Positions 34,277-44,336 are shown, numbered from the stretch's first letter. The stretch: DNA of 64,000 bases from an uncultured Dialister sp. (GCA_900314595.1 OMVW01000002.1:120552-184551), one strand, 5' to 3'. Notes: generated by a model not told the origin, from the letters alone. A program made the numbers and translations.

Positions 34277-34924
34277 ATGGAGACAAAGAAAAAAGACGAA
34301 GGTATCCTTCTGGTTGTATCAGGGCCAAGTGGTGCCGGGAAAGGAACCATTTGCAGTGCGATTCGTAAGCTTTACCCTGATTTGAATTATTCCGTATCCA
34401 TGACTACCAGAGAACCCAGGGTGGGCGAGGTGGAAGGCGAAAGCTACTATTTTCGAACCAATGAACAATTTGAAGAATTAATTAAAAAAGATGCATTCCT
34501 CGAATATGCCAGAGTATATGATCATTATTATGGAACACCGAAAAAGCGTGCGCTGGATTTGATTGATCAGGGCAAATCGGTTCTGCTTGAAATTGATATT
34601 CAGGGGGCCATGCAGGTAAAAAAACGTTATCCCAAGGGTGTATTTATTTATATCGTTCCACCGTCTCTTGAAATACTCTCCGGACGCCTTCATGGCAGGG
34701 GGACGGATACGGAAGAGGTCATTCAGAAAAGGCTGGCCAAGATTACAAGTGAACTGGCCATGGCCCATCAGTATGATTACATTGTAGTCAACGATGTATT
34801 GGAAGATGCCGTCCGTAAAACACGCGCAATTCTTGAGGCAGAGAAATGCAAGCTGTCTCGTAATGAAGGACAGATTGAAACGATTTTCAAACAGTATATA
34901 AACAAGGAGGTTCCTTTAAAATGA
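34277..34924 (+). CDS. gmk: guanylate kinase
   Basis: 215 residues. The P-loop SGPSGAGKGTIC is at about residues 15-26, followed by the GMP-binding SMTTREPRVGEVEGESYYF segment. Phosphorylates GMP to GDP. The C-terminus overlaps the rpoZ start by 4 nt. Confidence 0.96.
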   Translation: METKKKDEGILLVVSGPSGAGKGTICSAIRKLYPDLNYSVSMTTREPRVGEVEGESYYFRTNEQFEELIKKDAFLEYARVYDHYYGTPKKRALDLIDQGKSVLLEIDIQGAMQVKKRYPKGVFIYIVPPSLEILSGRLHGRGTDTEEVIQKRLAKITSELAMAHQYDYIVVNDVLEDAVRKTRAILEAEKCKLSRNEGQIETIFKQYINKEVPLK

Positions 34925-35121
34925 TGTGTTTCCCATCCATTGATAACCTTGTCAAGAAAGTTGATTCTAAATATACGCTGGTTACTTTAGCAGCACTTCG
35001 GGCCAGAGAGCTTACCGATGGACAGCCGGCTCTTATTTCAGGCACGTCTAATAAAAAGCCGGTAACTGTTGCTTTAGAAGAGGTCTATAACGACAAAATT
35101 ACATATGCTTTTAAAAAATAA
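34921..35121 (+). CDS. rpoZ: RNA polymerase omega subunit
   Basis: 66 residues. The pattern FPSIDNLVKKVDSKYTLVTLAALRARELTDG is the omega core. Omega helps assemble beta-prime into RNA polymerase. AAGGAGG lies upstream inside gmk; two adjacent ATG codons (34921 and 34924) are both possible starts. Confidence 0.93.
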   Translation: MMCFPSIDNLVKKVDSKYTLVTLAALRARELTDGQPALISGTSNKKPVTVALEEVYNDKITYAFKK

Positions 35122-35128
35122 TTTTTCG

Positions 35129-35149
35129 GCTGGAAATTTTCAGCTTTTT
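35129..35149 (+). terminator. weak hairpin with T run after rpoZ
   Basis: GCTGGA and TTCAGC pair around AATT and are followed by five T residues. Short stem, so termination may be partial before coaBC. Confidence 0.4.
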
Positions 35150-35217
35150 GGCTTTGATTCATAAATATTCCTTCAACCAATCAGGAAGAAAATCATCTTT
35201 TCCGGAAAGGATTTCAA

Positions 35218-36414
35218 ATGTTAGAGAATCAACATATTGTGGTAGGAATTTGCGGTGGCATTGCTGCTTTTAAAGTTGCCGGTCTTGTTAGTCAGCTTCG
35301 TCAGCAAGGGGCAGATGTACATTGTATTATGACTGAACATGCGGCCAAACTGGTTACACCAATTACTTTTGGGGAACTTTCAGGCAATGATGTGACTGTA
35401 GATATGTTTGCGAATATAAATAAATGGGATGTGGAGCACATTGCATTAGCGAAGCTGGCAGACCTTTTTGTGATTGCACCTGCAACGGCTGACATTATTG
35501 GAAAAGTAGCAAATGGTATTGCGGATGATATGCTTTCTACTACTATCATGGCAACAAAGGCAAAGGTACTATTTGTTCCATCGATGAATACCAACATGTA
35601 TGAAAATCCAATTGTTCAGGGAAATATTGAAAAACTAAAAAAATACGGTTATGAATTCGTTGAACCGGAATCTGGACATCTTGCATGTAATACTACCGGT
35701 AAAGGCCGTTTTCCCAAATTGGAAACCATATTTGATGCCATTGATAAATGTCTCTATGGGAAGGGTCTTCTCAAAGGGCGGAAAATTATCATCAGCGCTG
35801 GAGGAACACAGGAAAATATTGACCCTGTCCGTTATATCAGTAATCGATCCAGTGGCCGCATGGGCTATGCAATTGCTAAAGCTGCAGCCATGGAAGATGC
35901 TGATGTCACCCTGGTTAGCTGCACTACAGCGCTTCCTGTGCCGTCTGGCGTTAAAATTATTTACGTCCATGATGCCCGTGAACTGGATAAGGCGATGAAT
36001 GCTTATTATGAAGATTGTGATGCCGCTGTTATGGCTGCCGCAGTCTCTGATTATCGGCCAAAGGTACAGGCAGCACAGAAAATAAAAAAAGAAGCTCATG
36101 ATTCTTTGACTATTGAATTAACTCAAAATCCGGATATACTTTTTGGCTTGGGGCAAAAAAAGAAAAATCAGTTTCTTGTCGGTTTTGCTGCAGAAACAAA
36201 TGATGTCATTCAACATGGCAAAGAAAAACTGAAAAGGAAGAATCTGGATATGCTCGTAGCCAATGATGTGGCAATGCCAGGAGCAGGTTTTAACGTCCCG
36301 ACTAACATTGCCTCTCTCTTATATAAGAACGGAACTATGGAACAATACCCTAAAATGACGAAAGAGGAATTGGGGCATATCATTGTTGAAAAAATAGCAG
36401 AGGGACTTAGATAA
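35218..36414 (+). CDS. coaBC: bifunctional phosphopantothenoylcysteine decarboxylase / phosphopantothenate-cysteine ligase
   Basis: 398 residues. The N-terminal flavin decarboxylase domain (CoaC) has GICGGIAAFKVAGL and PSMNTNMYENP; the C-terminal ligase domain (CoaB) begins with ISAGGTQENIDPVRYISNRSSGRMG and has the KIKKEAHDSLTIELTQNPDIL segment. Two steps of coenzyme A synthesis. A strong terminator follows. It often neighbours rpoZ and priA, as here. Confidence 0.95.
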   Translation: MLENQHIVVGICGGIAAFKVAGLVSQLRQQGADVHCIMTEHAAKLVTPITFGELSGNDVTVDMFANINKWDVEHIALAKLADLFVIAPATADIIGKVANGIADDMLSTTIMATKAKVLFVPSMNTNMYENPIVQGNIEKLKKYGYEFVEPESGHLACNTTGKGRFPKLETIFDAIDKCLYGKGLLKGRKIIISAGGTQENIDPVRYISNRSSGRMGYAIAKAAAMEDADVTLVSCTTALPVPSGVKIIYVHDARELDKAMNAYYEDCDAAVMAAAVSDYRPKVQAAQKIKKEAHDSLTIELTQNPDILFGLGQKKKNQFLVGFAAETNDVIQHGKEKLKRKNLDMLVANDVAMPGAGFNVPTNIASLLYKNGTMEQYPKMTKEELGHIIVEKIAEGLR

Positions 36415-36420
36415 GTCGCA

Positions 36421-36462
36421 TAGTGCAGATATCCTTGTCCAGGATATCTGCACTATTTTTTA
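36421..36462 (+). terminator. strong terminator after coaBC
   Basis: Perfect 15-bp stem (36421-36435 with 36441-36455, arms TAGTGCAGATATCCT and its complement) with a TGTCC loop and a T run. Confidence 0.92.
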
Positions 36463-36541
36463 TTTCTTCTATATTTAATATGTTTCTTTGGCAGATATAC
36501 TTCTTGTTTTTACTATGCCCTGGCAAAATATTTGTTAACTG

Positions 36542-36570
36542 TTGCCAAATTGTGGTAATAACGTTATAAT
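36542..36570 (+). promoter_or_regulatory. promoter of the metK transcript
   Basis: TTGCCA (36542-36547), 17 nt, TATAAT (36565-36570), about 20 nt before the riboswitch. The 340-nt space between coaBC and metK otherwise holds the coaBC terminator and the S-box leader. Confidence 0.75.
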
Positions 36571-36589
36571 ATACTGCAAATGAATAAAA

Positions 36590-36725
36590 CTCATCAAGAG
36601 CAGCTGAGGGATTTGGCCCGATGACGCTGCAGCAACCATTCCGAAAAGGAACCGGTGCTAATTCCATCAGCATAAAGCTGGCAGATGAGAGGATAGGCTC
36701 TCCCTGCATGGAGAGTTTTTATTTT
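36590..36725 (+). ncRNA. SAM-I riboswitch (S-box leader)
   Basis: P1 pairs CTCATC (36590-36595) with GATGAG (36684-36689). Inside are the S-box core pieces AAGAGCAGCTGAGGGA, GGCCCGATGACGC, CAGCAACC and GGTGCTAATTCCATCAGC. A terminator hairpin follows (CTCTCC 36698-36703 with GGAGAG 36710-36715, then T run). SAM binding should favour this terminator and stop transcription into metK. Confidence 0.96.
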
Positions 36726-36754
36726 TGTATTATTTTAAGTGAGGAGGATTTTTA

Positions 36755-37939
36755 ATGTCTAAGAAAGTTTTATTTACTTCTGAATCCGTTACTGAAGGTC
36801 ATCCTGATAAAATCGCTGATCAGATTTCTGATGCCATTCTTGATGCTATCCTTGAACAGGATCCAAATGGACGTGTCGCTTGCGAAACTATTGTAACAAC
36901 CGGGCAGGTGCATGTTTTTGGTGAAATTACTACAACTGCCAATGTTCCGATTCCCCGGGTTATCCGTGATACTATTCGCGATATCGGTTATATTGATTCC
37001 AAATATGGGTTTGATGCTGACAGTGTAGGTATCAATGTATCTATCGATGAACAGTCACCGGATATCGCCTTGGGTGTCGATAAATCTCTGGAAGCTAAAG
37101 AAAACAAAGCTGATAAATATGATATCGGTGCCGGAGATCAGGGTATGATGTTTGGATATGCTTCCAATGAGACGACTGAATTCCTGCCTTTGCCGATTGC
37201 TCTTGCTCACCGTCTTGCCCGTCGACTGGCAGAAGTCAGAAAAACAGGAGAAGTTCCTTATCTTCGCCCTGATGGAAAAACGCAGATTACTGTTGAATAT
37301 GAAGATGGAAAACCAAGTCGTGTAGATACAGTAGTTATTTCCGCACAGCACAATCCGGATGCGACTCATGAACAGATTGAGCAGGACATGTTTGAGCATG
37401 TAATCAAGAAAATTATTCCCGCTGAATTTCTTGACAAAGATACAAAATACTTTATCAACCCGACCGGCCGTTTCGTCATCGGTGGTCCGCAGGGGGATGC
37501 CGGTCTGACCGGAAGAAAAATTATTGTTGATACTTATGGTGGAATGGCTCGTCATGGTGGTGGATGTTTCTCCGGCAAGGATCCGACCAAGGTTGATCGT
37601 TCTGCTGCTTATGCAGCCCGTTATGTAGCCAAGAATCTGGTAGCCGCTGGTATTGCAGATAAATGCGAAATCGAACTTGCTTATGCTATTGGCGTCGCAC
37701 AGCCCGTTTCTATTTATGTCAATACATTTAATACTGGTAAAATTTCTGATGAGACCATTGTGGACCTGATTCGTAAGAATTTTGAACTTCGTCCTGCCGG
37801 AATCATTGACATGCTGAATCTTCGTAGACCAATTTATAAGCAGACTGCTGCCTATGGCCATTTTGGCAGAACAGACGTGGATCTTCCCTGGGAACATACG
37901 GATAAAGCAGATACGCTTCGAAAGCAGGCCGGTCTTTAA
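36755..37939 (+). CDS. metK: S-adenosylmethionine synthetase
   Basis: 394 residues. Motifs are ESVTEGHPDKIADQISDA at the N-terminus, GAGDQGMMFGYA for ATP binding and GGGCFSGKDPTKVDRSAAY in the phosphate-binding loop (usually GGAFSGKD; here Gly-Cys replaces Gly-Ala). Makes SAM from methionine and ATP. Expressed behind the SAM-I riboswitch, so product feedback is expected. GAGGAGG precedes the ATG. Confidence 0.97.
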   Translation: MSKKVLFTSESVTEGHPDKIADQISDAILDAILEQDPNGRVACETIVTTGQVHVFGEITTTANVPIPRVIRDTIRDIGYIDSKYGFDADSVGINVSIDEQSPDIALGVDKSLEAKENKADKYDIGAGDQGMMFGYASNETTEFLPLPIALAHRLARRLAEVRKTGEVPYLRPDGKTQITVEYEDGKPSRVDTVVISAQHNPDATHEQIEQDMFEHVIKKIIPAEFLDKDTKYFINPTGRFVIGGPQGDAGLTGRKIIVDTYGGMARHGGGCFSGKDPTKVDRSAAYAARYVAKNLVAAGIADKCEIELAYAIGVAQPVSIYVNTFNTGKISDETIVDLIRKNFELRPAGIIDMLNLRRPIYKQTAAYGHFGRTDVDLPWEHTDKADTLRKQAGL

Positions 37940-37979
37940 TTCAGCTAATATAGGAATAGTTCGATAAATATGTTAAAAT

Positions 37980-38016
37980 AATGGATAGCTTTCTTGCTGT
38001 CCATTATTTTATTTTT
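37980..38016 (+). terminator. terminator after metK
   Basis: AATGGATAGC (37980-37989) pairs with GCTGTCCATT (37996-38005), one G-T pair, TTTCTT loop, followed by T-rich sequence. Confidence 0.8.
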
Positions 38017-38031
38017 GGGAGGAAATCGAAT

Positions 38032-40404
38032 ATGCCCGAGATTATTGCAGAAGTACTAATAAATCGCCCTTCCAAACATTTAAATAGAACGTTTTCTTAT
38101 CGTGTTCCCCCAGATATGAAAAATATCATTCCCGGTTTCCGCTGCATCGTTCCATTTGCTCACCGGAAAGAGGAGGGTATTATCATTTCCCTGCATAAGG
38201 AAGATTCTGAGAAGCAGGATTTTAAAATCCTGGATATAGATTCTCTAACGGATTCATTTCCCTGGTTTACACCTGAAATGATTCGTACAGCAAACTGGAT
38301 TTCAAATTATTATATGTGTACCCTGATTGATGCACTCCGCTTGTTTTATATCGATAAGAAAGCTGTGCGGAAACAGATATATTATGTAATTAACTGGAAA
38401 GTAGTCCCGGAAGATTGTGAAATCAGTGCCTTAGTTGATAGAACGGTAACCATTCTTGATGAAAAAGATAGCAAAAAATTATTTGATAAAGATATTTCCA
38501 ATTATATAAATAAGGGGTGGCTAATAAGAAAGGAAAAGATCAGTTCTACACATAAGGAACCATTGGAACAATGGCTTGTTCCACTCAATGAACCTGACGC
38601 TATTGTGAAGAAAAGGAACAGGAAGCAGGCTGAACTCTGGGATATCCTTTCAGTTAAAGGCTCCGTATCTTTTAATAAAGCCCGGGATATGGGTTTTTCT
38701 TCTACGGTTATACGTGCATTCTGTCTGAATAAATTCGGTCGCGTAGTTTATCGTCGGAAAAGCACCTATTCTCTCATTAACCTTGATGGCGGAGATGATG
38801 CCAGAATTCTAACAAATGAACAACGGGCTGCTATTGATCATATCTGCAATAGCATTAACCGAAATGAATACAGAGGAATCCTTTTAAAGGGTGTAACCGG
38901 TAGTGGCAAAACAGAAGTATATTTACGTGCTGCTGAGTATGCATTAAAGATAGGCGGATCGGCTCTTATCCTTGTTCCCGAAATTGCATTAACGCATCAG
39001 ATGACTTCTTATTTCGCATCCGTTTTCGGAGATAAAGTGGTTTTTATGCACAGTAATCTCAGTAAGGGTGAGCGATATAATAATCGGATGAGGGTGTTTA
39101 ACGGTGAAAGTACAATAATTATTGGATCCCGGTCTGCGATTTTCCTCCCTTTTCACAATCTCAAGCTTATTGTGGTAGATGAGGAGTATGATACGTCTTA
39201 CAAGCAGGGAGAAACCCCCCGGTATAATGGTCGGGATGTTGCAAAAGTGATGGCAACCATTTATCAATGCCCCATTGTACTTGGTGCCGCGACTCCATCG
39301 ATTTCCACTTTTTATGCGGCAAAGCAGGGAAAAATCGATCTTATCCAGATGAATAGCCGCGTATTTAAAACGAAGCTTCCGGAAATAAGAATTTGCGATA
39401 TGAGAGAAAATCCGCCAATCGATTCTAAAGGAATGATTTCCGGACCTCTTGCGGCATTGCTTCGTGAAACGCTGGCCAATCATCAGAAAGCCATTCTTCT
39501 TCTTAACCGGCGGGGATTTTCTACAAGCCTCATGTGTTCTTCCTGCGGCCATGTCTTTAAGTGCCCTAATTGTGATGTATCCATGGTTTATCACAAGGAA
39601 ACCCATCAGCTGAAATGTCATTATTGTGAAACTGTACATCCCGTCCCCAATGAATGTCCGGTATGCCACAGCCATAAGATTTTATATCTGGGAGCTGGCA
39701 CGGAACGGATAGAAGAAGAATTGGGCACTCTTTTACCAGAGGGGAGAATTCGGCGATTTGACCTTGACAGCACAAGAAGAAAGAACAGTGCCCGGGAAAT
39801 ACTGGATGATTTCAGAAAAGGTGAATTTGATTTCCTTCTGGGTACCCAGATGGTGGCAAAAGGGCACAATATTCCTGGTGTTCAGACAGTCGGGATTCTT
39901 TCCGCAGACAGTATCTTAAACATACCCTCTTATCTTGCCGCAGAGCAGACGTTTAATCTGATTACCCAGTGCGCCGGAAGGGCAGGCCGTAGCAGGGAGC
40001 AGGGGAAGGTTATACTTCAGACATATAATCCCGAACATTTTGTAATCCGGACAGCGGCCAGCCAGGACTATGAATCTTTTTATCAACAGGAAATCAGATT
40101 CCGGCGCCTGACGCATTTCCCTCCCTTTTTGAAGCTCATGAAAATTACCTGCTTCAATAAGGATGAAAAGAAGGCAGAAAATCAGGCATTTCGTATTTAT
40201 TCCTGGCTTATAAAGATTATTCCGCAATTGAAAGAACCGGTACATGCTACAACTCCATTTTTTGAACCAGTCAGGCGTGTTAGAAATTTATTTTACATTT
40301 CCATTCTTATAAAGGGGCCGACATTGTCTGCATTGAAAAGCGCAATGAGATTTGCCGAAATTTTTCAGGAAAATGATATAATTATAGATGTAGACCCCTT
40401 GTAA
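38032..40404 (+). CDS. priA: primosomal protein N' (replication restart helicase PriA)
   Basis: The ATG at 38032 after GGGAGG is used; the ATG at 37981 is inside the metK terminator. 790 residues. The N-terminal DNA-binding part is followed by the helicase core with Walker A GVTGSGKTEVYL, the DEEx box DEEYDTSYKQ, and eight cysteines (CSSC, CPNC, CHYC, CPVC) that bind two zinc ions near residues 505-550. The fourth residue of the DEEH box is Tyr386 instead of His. PriA reloads the replisome at stalled forks. Confidence 0.94.
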   Translation: MPEIIAEVLINRPSKHLNRTFSYRVPPDMKNIIPGFRCIVPFAHRKEEGIIISLHKEDSEKQDFKILDIDSLTDSFPWFTPEMIRTANWISNYYMCTLIDALRLFYIDKKAVRKQIYYVINWKVVPEDCEISALVDRTVTILDEKDSKKLFDKDISNYINKGWLIRKEKISSTHKEPLEQWLVPLNEPDAIVKKRNRKQAELWDILSVKGSVSFNKARDMGFSSTVIRAFCLNKFGRVVYRRKSTYSLINLDGGDDARILTNEQRAAIDHICNSINRNEYRGILLKGVTGSGKTEVYLRAAEYALKIGGSALILVPEIALTHQMTSYFASVFGDKVVFMHSNLSKGERYNNRMRVFNGESTIIIGSRSAIFLPFHNLKLIVVDEEYDTSYKQGETPRYNGRDVAKVMATIYQCPIVLGAATPSISTFYAAKQGKIDLIQMNSRVFKTKLPEIRICDMRENPPIDSKGMISGPLAALLRETLANHQKAILLLNRRGFSTSLMCSSCGHVFKCPNCDVSMVYHKETHQLKCHYCETVHPVPNECPVCHSHKILYLGAGTERIEEELGTLLPEGRIRRFDLDSTRRKNSAREILDDFRKGEFDFLLGTQMVAKGHNIPGVQTVGILSADSILNIPSYLAAEQTFNLITQCAGRAGRSREQGKVILQTYNPEHFVIRTAASQDYESFYQQEIRFRRLTHFPPFLKLMKITCFNKDEKKAENQAFRIYSWLIKIIPQLKEPVHATTPFFEPVRRVRNLFYISILIKGPTLSALKSAMRFAEIFQENDIIIDVDPL

Positions 40405-40451
40405 AAAGTTAATTCTAATACTTTGATCGTATAGAAGGAAGGTATTTTATT

Positions 40452-40922
40452 TTGAGTACAATTATAACTGCAGGAAACCCTTTACTGAAAAAAGTTGCTG
40501 ATCCTGTTACCGTATTTGACAAAAAGCTTAAATTTCTCATTAATGATATGAAAAAGACATTGTATGAAGCCAATGGTGTAGGTCTGGCTGCACCACAGAT
40601 TGCTGTTTCAAAGCGTTTATTCGTAGCGGATGATGGAATTTCCGGTTTTGAAGCCTATATCAACCCCGAGTGGAAGCCCAATGGGGATAAGAAAAACCTG
40701 GATACGGAAGGCTGTTTGTCAGTTCCTGATTATTATGGGGAAGTTGAACGATATGACAGTGTCATTGTCCATTATCAGGATATTCATGGTAAAAAGAAAA
40801 CCAGAAAGGCAGATGGTCTTCTTGCCCGCTGCATCCAGCATGAAACAGACCATCTGAACGGCATCCTTTTTATAGAAAAAGCAGTTTCCCTTCATAAAGG
40901 ACCTAAAAATGATGAAGAATAA
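40452..40922 (+). CDS. def: peptide deformylase
   Basis: 156 residues with a TTG start at 40452, preceded by AAGGAAGG at 8 nt. The three motifs are intact: GVGLAAPQI, EGCLSVP (metal cysteine) and QHETDHLNG (HExxH metal site). Removes the formyl group from nascent proteins. It is followed by fmt, the enzyme that adds the formyl group, with a 14-nt overlap. Confidence 0.95.
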   Translation: MSTIITAGNPLLKKVADPVTVFDKKLKFLINDMKKTLYEANGVGLAAPQIAVSKRLFVADDGISGFEAYINPEWKPNGDKKNLDTEGCLSVPDYYGEVERYDSVIVHYQDIHGKKKTRKADGLLARCIQHETDHLNGILFIEKAVSLHKGPKNDEE

Positions 40923-41856
40923 ATATCGTATTATTTTTATGGGGACACCTGATTTTGCACTTCCCTCATTGAAGATGCTGTGTGATGAAAGCATGACACC
41001 GGTTGCTGTTTATACTCAGCCTGATAAGGTTAATGGGCGAGGTAAAAAGATCAGCTTTTCACCGGTTAAAACTTTTGCACTGGAACATAAAATTCCGGTT
41101 TATCAGCCTCTGACGTTGAAAACGCAGGAAGCACAGGATGAAATTCGTCAATTGGATCCTGACCTCATCGTTGTTATTGCGTATGGAAAGATTCTTCCTC
41201 AGTCTGTACTTGATATTCCACGTTATGGTGCCATTAATGTGCACGCGTCAATCCTTCCCCGATATAGAGGAGCTGCACCGGTCCAGCGTGTCATTCTGGA
41301 TGGAGAAAAGAAGACGGGCGTAACCATTATGCAGCTTGATGCAGGAATGGATACAGGAAACATCGTTTCCATTCAGGAATTCTCCATACCGGCTCATATG
41401 ACGGCAGGAGCACTTTTTGACAGTCTTTCTGAAATAGGGGCAGATGAATTAAAACGGGTCATGAGTAATCTCCCGGAAGCTTTGGCGCATTCCAGAATCC
41501 AGAATCATGAAGAAGCTACGTATGCGGAAAAAGTAACCAAAGAAATGGGTCATATTGACTGGTCAAGAACAGCAGCGGAAATTGACTGCCTGATTCGTGG
41601 AATGTATCCCAACCCGGGAACTTATACTTTTTATCATGGAAAACGCCTTAAGATTCATTCCGCATTTCCATGTGCAGAGGATTCCGGTAAAGTGCCTGGA
41701 ACAATCGTAACGGTAAAAGATAGTAAAATTTGCGTGGCCTGTGGACATGGAATGATATGTATTACGGAAATTCAACCGGAAAATCATAAAAAAATGAAAG
41801 CATCTGATTTTATTCATGGACACCAGGTGAAAGCGGATGATCAATTCGAAACCTAA
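40909..41856 (+). CDS. fmt: methionyl-tRNA formyltransferase
   Basis: 315 residues. The formyl-transferase core has FMGTPDFALPSL, the catalytic region VHASILPRYRGAAPVQ and LDAGMDTGNI. The C-terminal OB domain contacts tRNA. Formylates Met-tRNA-fMet for initiation. Overlaps def and rsmB, so the three are translated together. Confidence 0.96.
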   Translation: MMKNKYRIIFMGTPDFALPSLKMLCDESMTPVAVYTQPDKVNGRGKKISFSPVKTFALEHKIPVYQPLTLKTQEAQDEIRQLDPDLIVVIAYGKILPQSVLDIPRYGAINVHASILPRYRGAAPVQRVILDGEKKTGVTIMQLDAGMDTGNIVSIQEFSIPAHMTAGALFDSLSEIGADELKRVMSNLPEALAHSRIQNHEEATYAEKVTKEMGHIDWSRTAAEIDCLIRGMYPNPGTYTFYHGKRLKIHSAFPCAEDSGKVPGTIVTVKDSKICVACGHGMICITEIQPENHKKMKASDFIHGHQVKADDQFET

Positions 41857-43180
41857 TCCCTCAGCAAGGAAGCTCGCCTATCAGGCTTTGTATGACATTT
41901 TAGAAAAAGGTGCTTATGCAAATATCACGCTGCAGCATGTATTCAAAACATATTCATTAATCGATGAAGAGGCTCATCTCTTGACAGAACTGACTTACGG
42001 CGTTCTACGCAGGTATAATTATCTCATGTGGGTTATTTCCAGGTTCAGTAAAGTCAAGGTAAAAAAGCTTCACCCTTCTGTGCGGATTCTTATTTGCCTG
42101 GGGCTATATCAGTTAATATATCTGGACAGGATTCCGGAATCTGCAGCAGTAAATGAATGCGTAAAGATTGCCAAAAAAGTTACTCATAAGGGAAATGTTG
42201 GATTTATTAATGGTATCCTGCGGAATTATATTCGCAATAAGGAAGATGTTATACTTCCATGCAGGGAAGATGATCCCGTTCTCTGTGATTCACTTCACTG
42301 GAATGAGCCTGAATGGCTGATTCAATGGTGGCAGAAAGAATTTGGTGAAAATCTGTCAGCCCGTATTTTTGACGCTTTTAATGAAATTCCCCAATTTATA
42401 GTCCGAGTGAATACGCTCAAAATCAGCACTGAACAACTGATTGAAAAACTCCATTCCAATGACATCAGTGCAGAGAAATCCCATTTTATCGATGATGCAA
42501 TTATTATTACAGATGGGATTCGTTTTATCTGGAAAGTTATCGATGAAGGATTGGGATATGTACAGTCAATTTCATCCATGATTCCTGCCCGGGTTCTTAA
42601 TCCTTTACCGGGGGAACGTGTTCTTGATATGTGTGCTGCACCCGGAAGTAAAACAACCCAACTTGCAGTTCTTATGAAAAATAAAGGATCAATTGATGCC
42701 TGGGACCTTTATCCGCATAAGATAGCGCTTATAAAGAAAAATGCAGAGAAACAAGGTATTTCAATTATCCATGCCGGAGCAAGAAATTCTTCTTTACCGT
42801 TCTCGGCGTTGAAAGAGTGCTATGATAAGGTGCTGCTGGACGCTCCATGTTCCGGGCTTGGCGTTCTTGGCCATAAACTGGAAATTCGATGGCGAAGGAC
42901 GCCAGACAGTATGAGTGATTTTCCGCCCATTCAAAAAAAGCTCCTGGAATGTGCTGCTGACTATGTAAAGACGGGAGGGGTTCTTGTTTACAGTACATGT
43001 ACACTGAACCCCGCGGAAAACGAAGATCAGATTTTAGAGTTCCTGAAAAAGCATCCTGATTTTCATCCTGCTGATTTCGTATTAACCGGATGTAAGAATT
43101 CTGAAAATGGCATGGCCACTCTTTGGCCTTTTGAAATGAACAGTGATGGATTTTTTATAGCCAGGCTAAAGAAGGAGTAA
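41837..43180 (+). CDS. rsmB: 16S rRNA m5C967 methyltransferase RsmB
   Basis: 447 residues. A NusB-like N-terminal domain (ARKLAYQALYDILEKGAYANI) is joined to a SAM methyltransferase domain with CAAPGSKTTQLAV and the two catalytic cysteines in DAPCSGLG and STCTLNPAENE. Methylates cytosine in 16S rRNA. Starts 20 nt inside fmt. Confidence 0.94.
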   Translation: MINSKPNPSARKLAYQALYDILEKGAYANITLQHVFKTYSLIDEEAHLLTELTYGVLRRYNYLMWVISRFSKVKVKKLHPSVRILICLGLYQLIYLDRIPESAAVNECVKIAKKVTHKGNVGFINGILRNYIRNKEDVILPCREDDPVLCDSLHWNEPEWLIQWWQKEFGENLSARIFDAFNEIPQFIVRVNTLKISTEQLIEKLHSNDISAEKSHFIDDAIIITDGIRFIWKVIDEGLGYVQSISSMIPARVLNPLPGERVLDMCAAPGSKTTQLAVLMKNKGSIDAWDLYPHKIALIKKNAEKQGISIIHAGARNSSLPFSALKECYDKVLLDAPCSGLGVLGHKLEIRWRRTPDSMSDFPPIQKKLLECAADYVKTGGVLVYSTCTLNPAENEDQILEFLKKHPDFHPADFVLTGCKNSENGMATLWPFEMNSDGFFIARLKKE

Positions 43181-43182
43181 AT

Positions 43183-44217
43183 ATGCCTTTTAACTTATGG
43201 GGACACACACTTCCGGAAATGGAAAAATGGGTACTGGACAATAATTTTCCACGTTTCAGGGCAAAACAGATTCAAGATTACCTTTATAAACGATATATTT
43301 TTGATATAGATGCCATGAAACAGCTCCCGGAATCAATGCGGGCTTACATGAAATCAGAAACAGTTCTTAATAAGCCGGTAATTATGAGTTCTGTTCAATC
43401 AAATGATGAAAATACTACAAAAATCCTTTTGAAATTGGCGGATGGTTCCCTTATTGAGACGGTATGCATGCATCATAATTATGGCAATTCAATCTGCGTA
43501 TCCACGCAGGTAGGCTGTTCTATGGGATGTGTGTTTTGCGCTTCTACAAGGAATGGGCTGGAAAGAAATCTGACCGCAGGAGAAATCCTCGCACAGGTTT
43601 ATGCATTTAAAGAGAAACTGAATGCGCCTGTTCATTCCATTGTTCTAATGGGATCTGGCGAGCCGCTTATTAATTATGAGGAAGTTCTTCGTTTCATTCA
43701 TCTTTGCAATGACTCTGGTCTTTTAAATATCAGCCTTAGAAACATTACCCTGTCTACATGTGGTATCGTTCCTCAGATATATCGACTGGCGGATGAAAGA
43801 TTACCAATAACTCTCGCTATTTCCCTTCACGCTCCAAATGACAGGATTCGGAATGAAATACTCCCTGTAAGTCATCATTTTAAGATAGAAGATGTTATTA
43901 GGGCGGCTGAGTACTATTTTCAAACAACAGGACGGAGAGTTACATTTGAATATATTCTGATTAAGAATATCAACGCTTCCCGGGATAATGCAGAAGAGCT
44001 TTGTCATCTTGTGGGAAAAATGAACTGCCACTTCAATCTTATTCCCATCAACGGGACTGAACATATTCGCCTGTATCCGCCAAGCCTTGATGAAATCCAT
44101 GCCTTTCAGGCTATTCTGGAAAAACATGGTAAAAGTACAACCGTCCGGAAACAAATGGGTGATGAAATCCAGGCTGCCTGTGGCCAGTTAAAGCGGCGTT
44201 ATATGTCAAATCAGTAG
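43183..44217 (+). CDS. rlmN: 23S rRNA/tRNA adenine C2-methyltransferase RlmN
   Basis: 344 residues. Radical SAM motif CSMGCVFCAS (three cysteines binding the 4Fe-4S cluster), GSGEPLINYE, and the C-terminal catalytic cysteine in QAACGQL. Methylates A2503 of 23S rRNA and A37 of some tRNAs. Begins 2 nt after rsmB. Last gene of the priA-rlmN run. Confidence 0.96.
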   Translation: MPFNLWGHTLPEMEKWVLDNNFPRFRAKQIQDYLYKRYIFDIDAMKQLPESMRAYMKSETVLNKPVIMSSVQSNDENTTKILLKLADGSLIETVCMHHNYGNSICVSTQVGCSMGCVFCASTRNGLERNLTAGEILAQVYAFKEKLNAPVHSIVLMGSGEPLINYEEVLRFIHLCNDSGLLNISLRNITLSTCGIVPQIYRLADERLPITLAISLHAPNDRIRNEILPVSHHFKIEDVIRAAEYYFQTTGRRVTFEYILIKNINASRDNAEELCHLVGKMNCHFNLIPINGTEHIRLYPPSLDEIHAFQAILEKHGKSTTVRKQMGDEIQAACGQLKRRYMSNQ

Positions 44218-44336
44218 ATTGTTACCATTTTTGGTATTTATAACTTAAGATTTTGGGAAATAGCTTAAGAATTGAACCTGCTTTTAATGTATTTTTCCCA
44301 CCAAAACGATTTAGTGCTTCTGTCAGGTTCCTTAAA

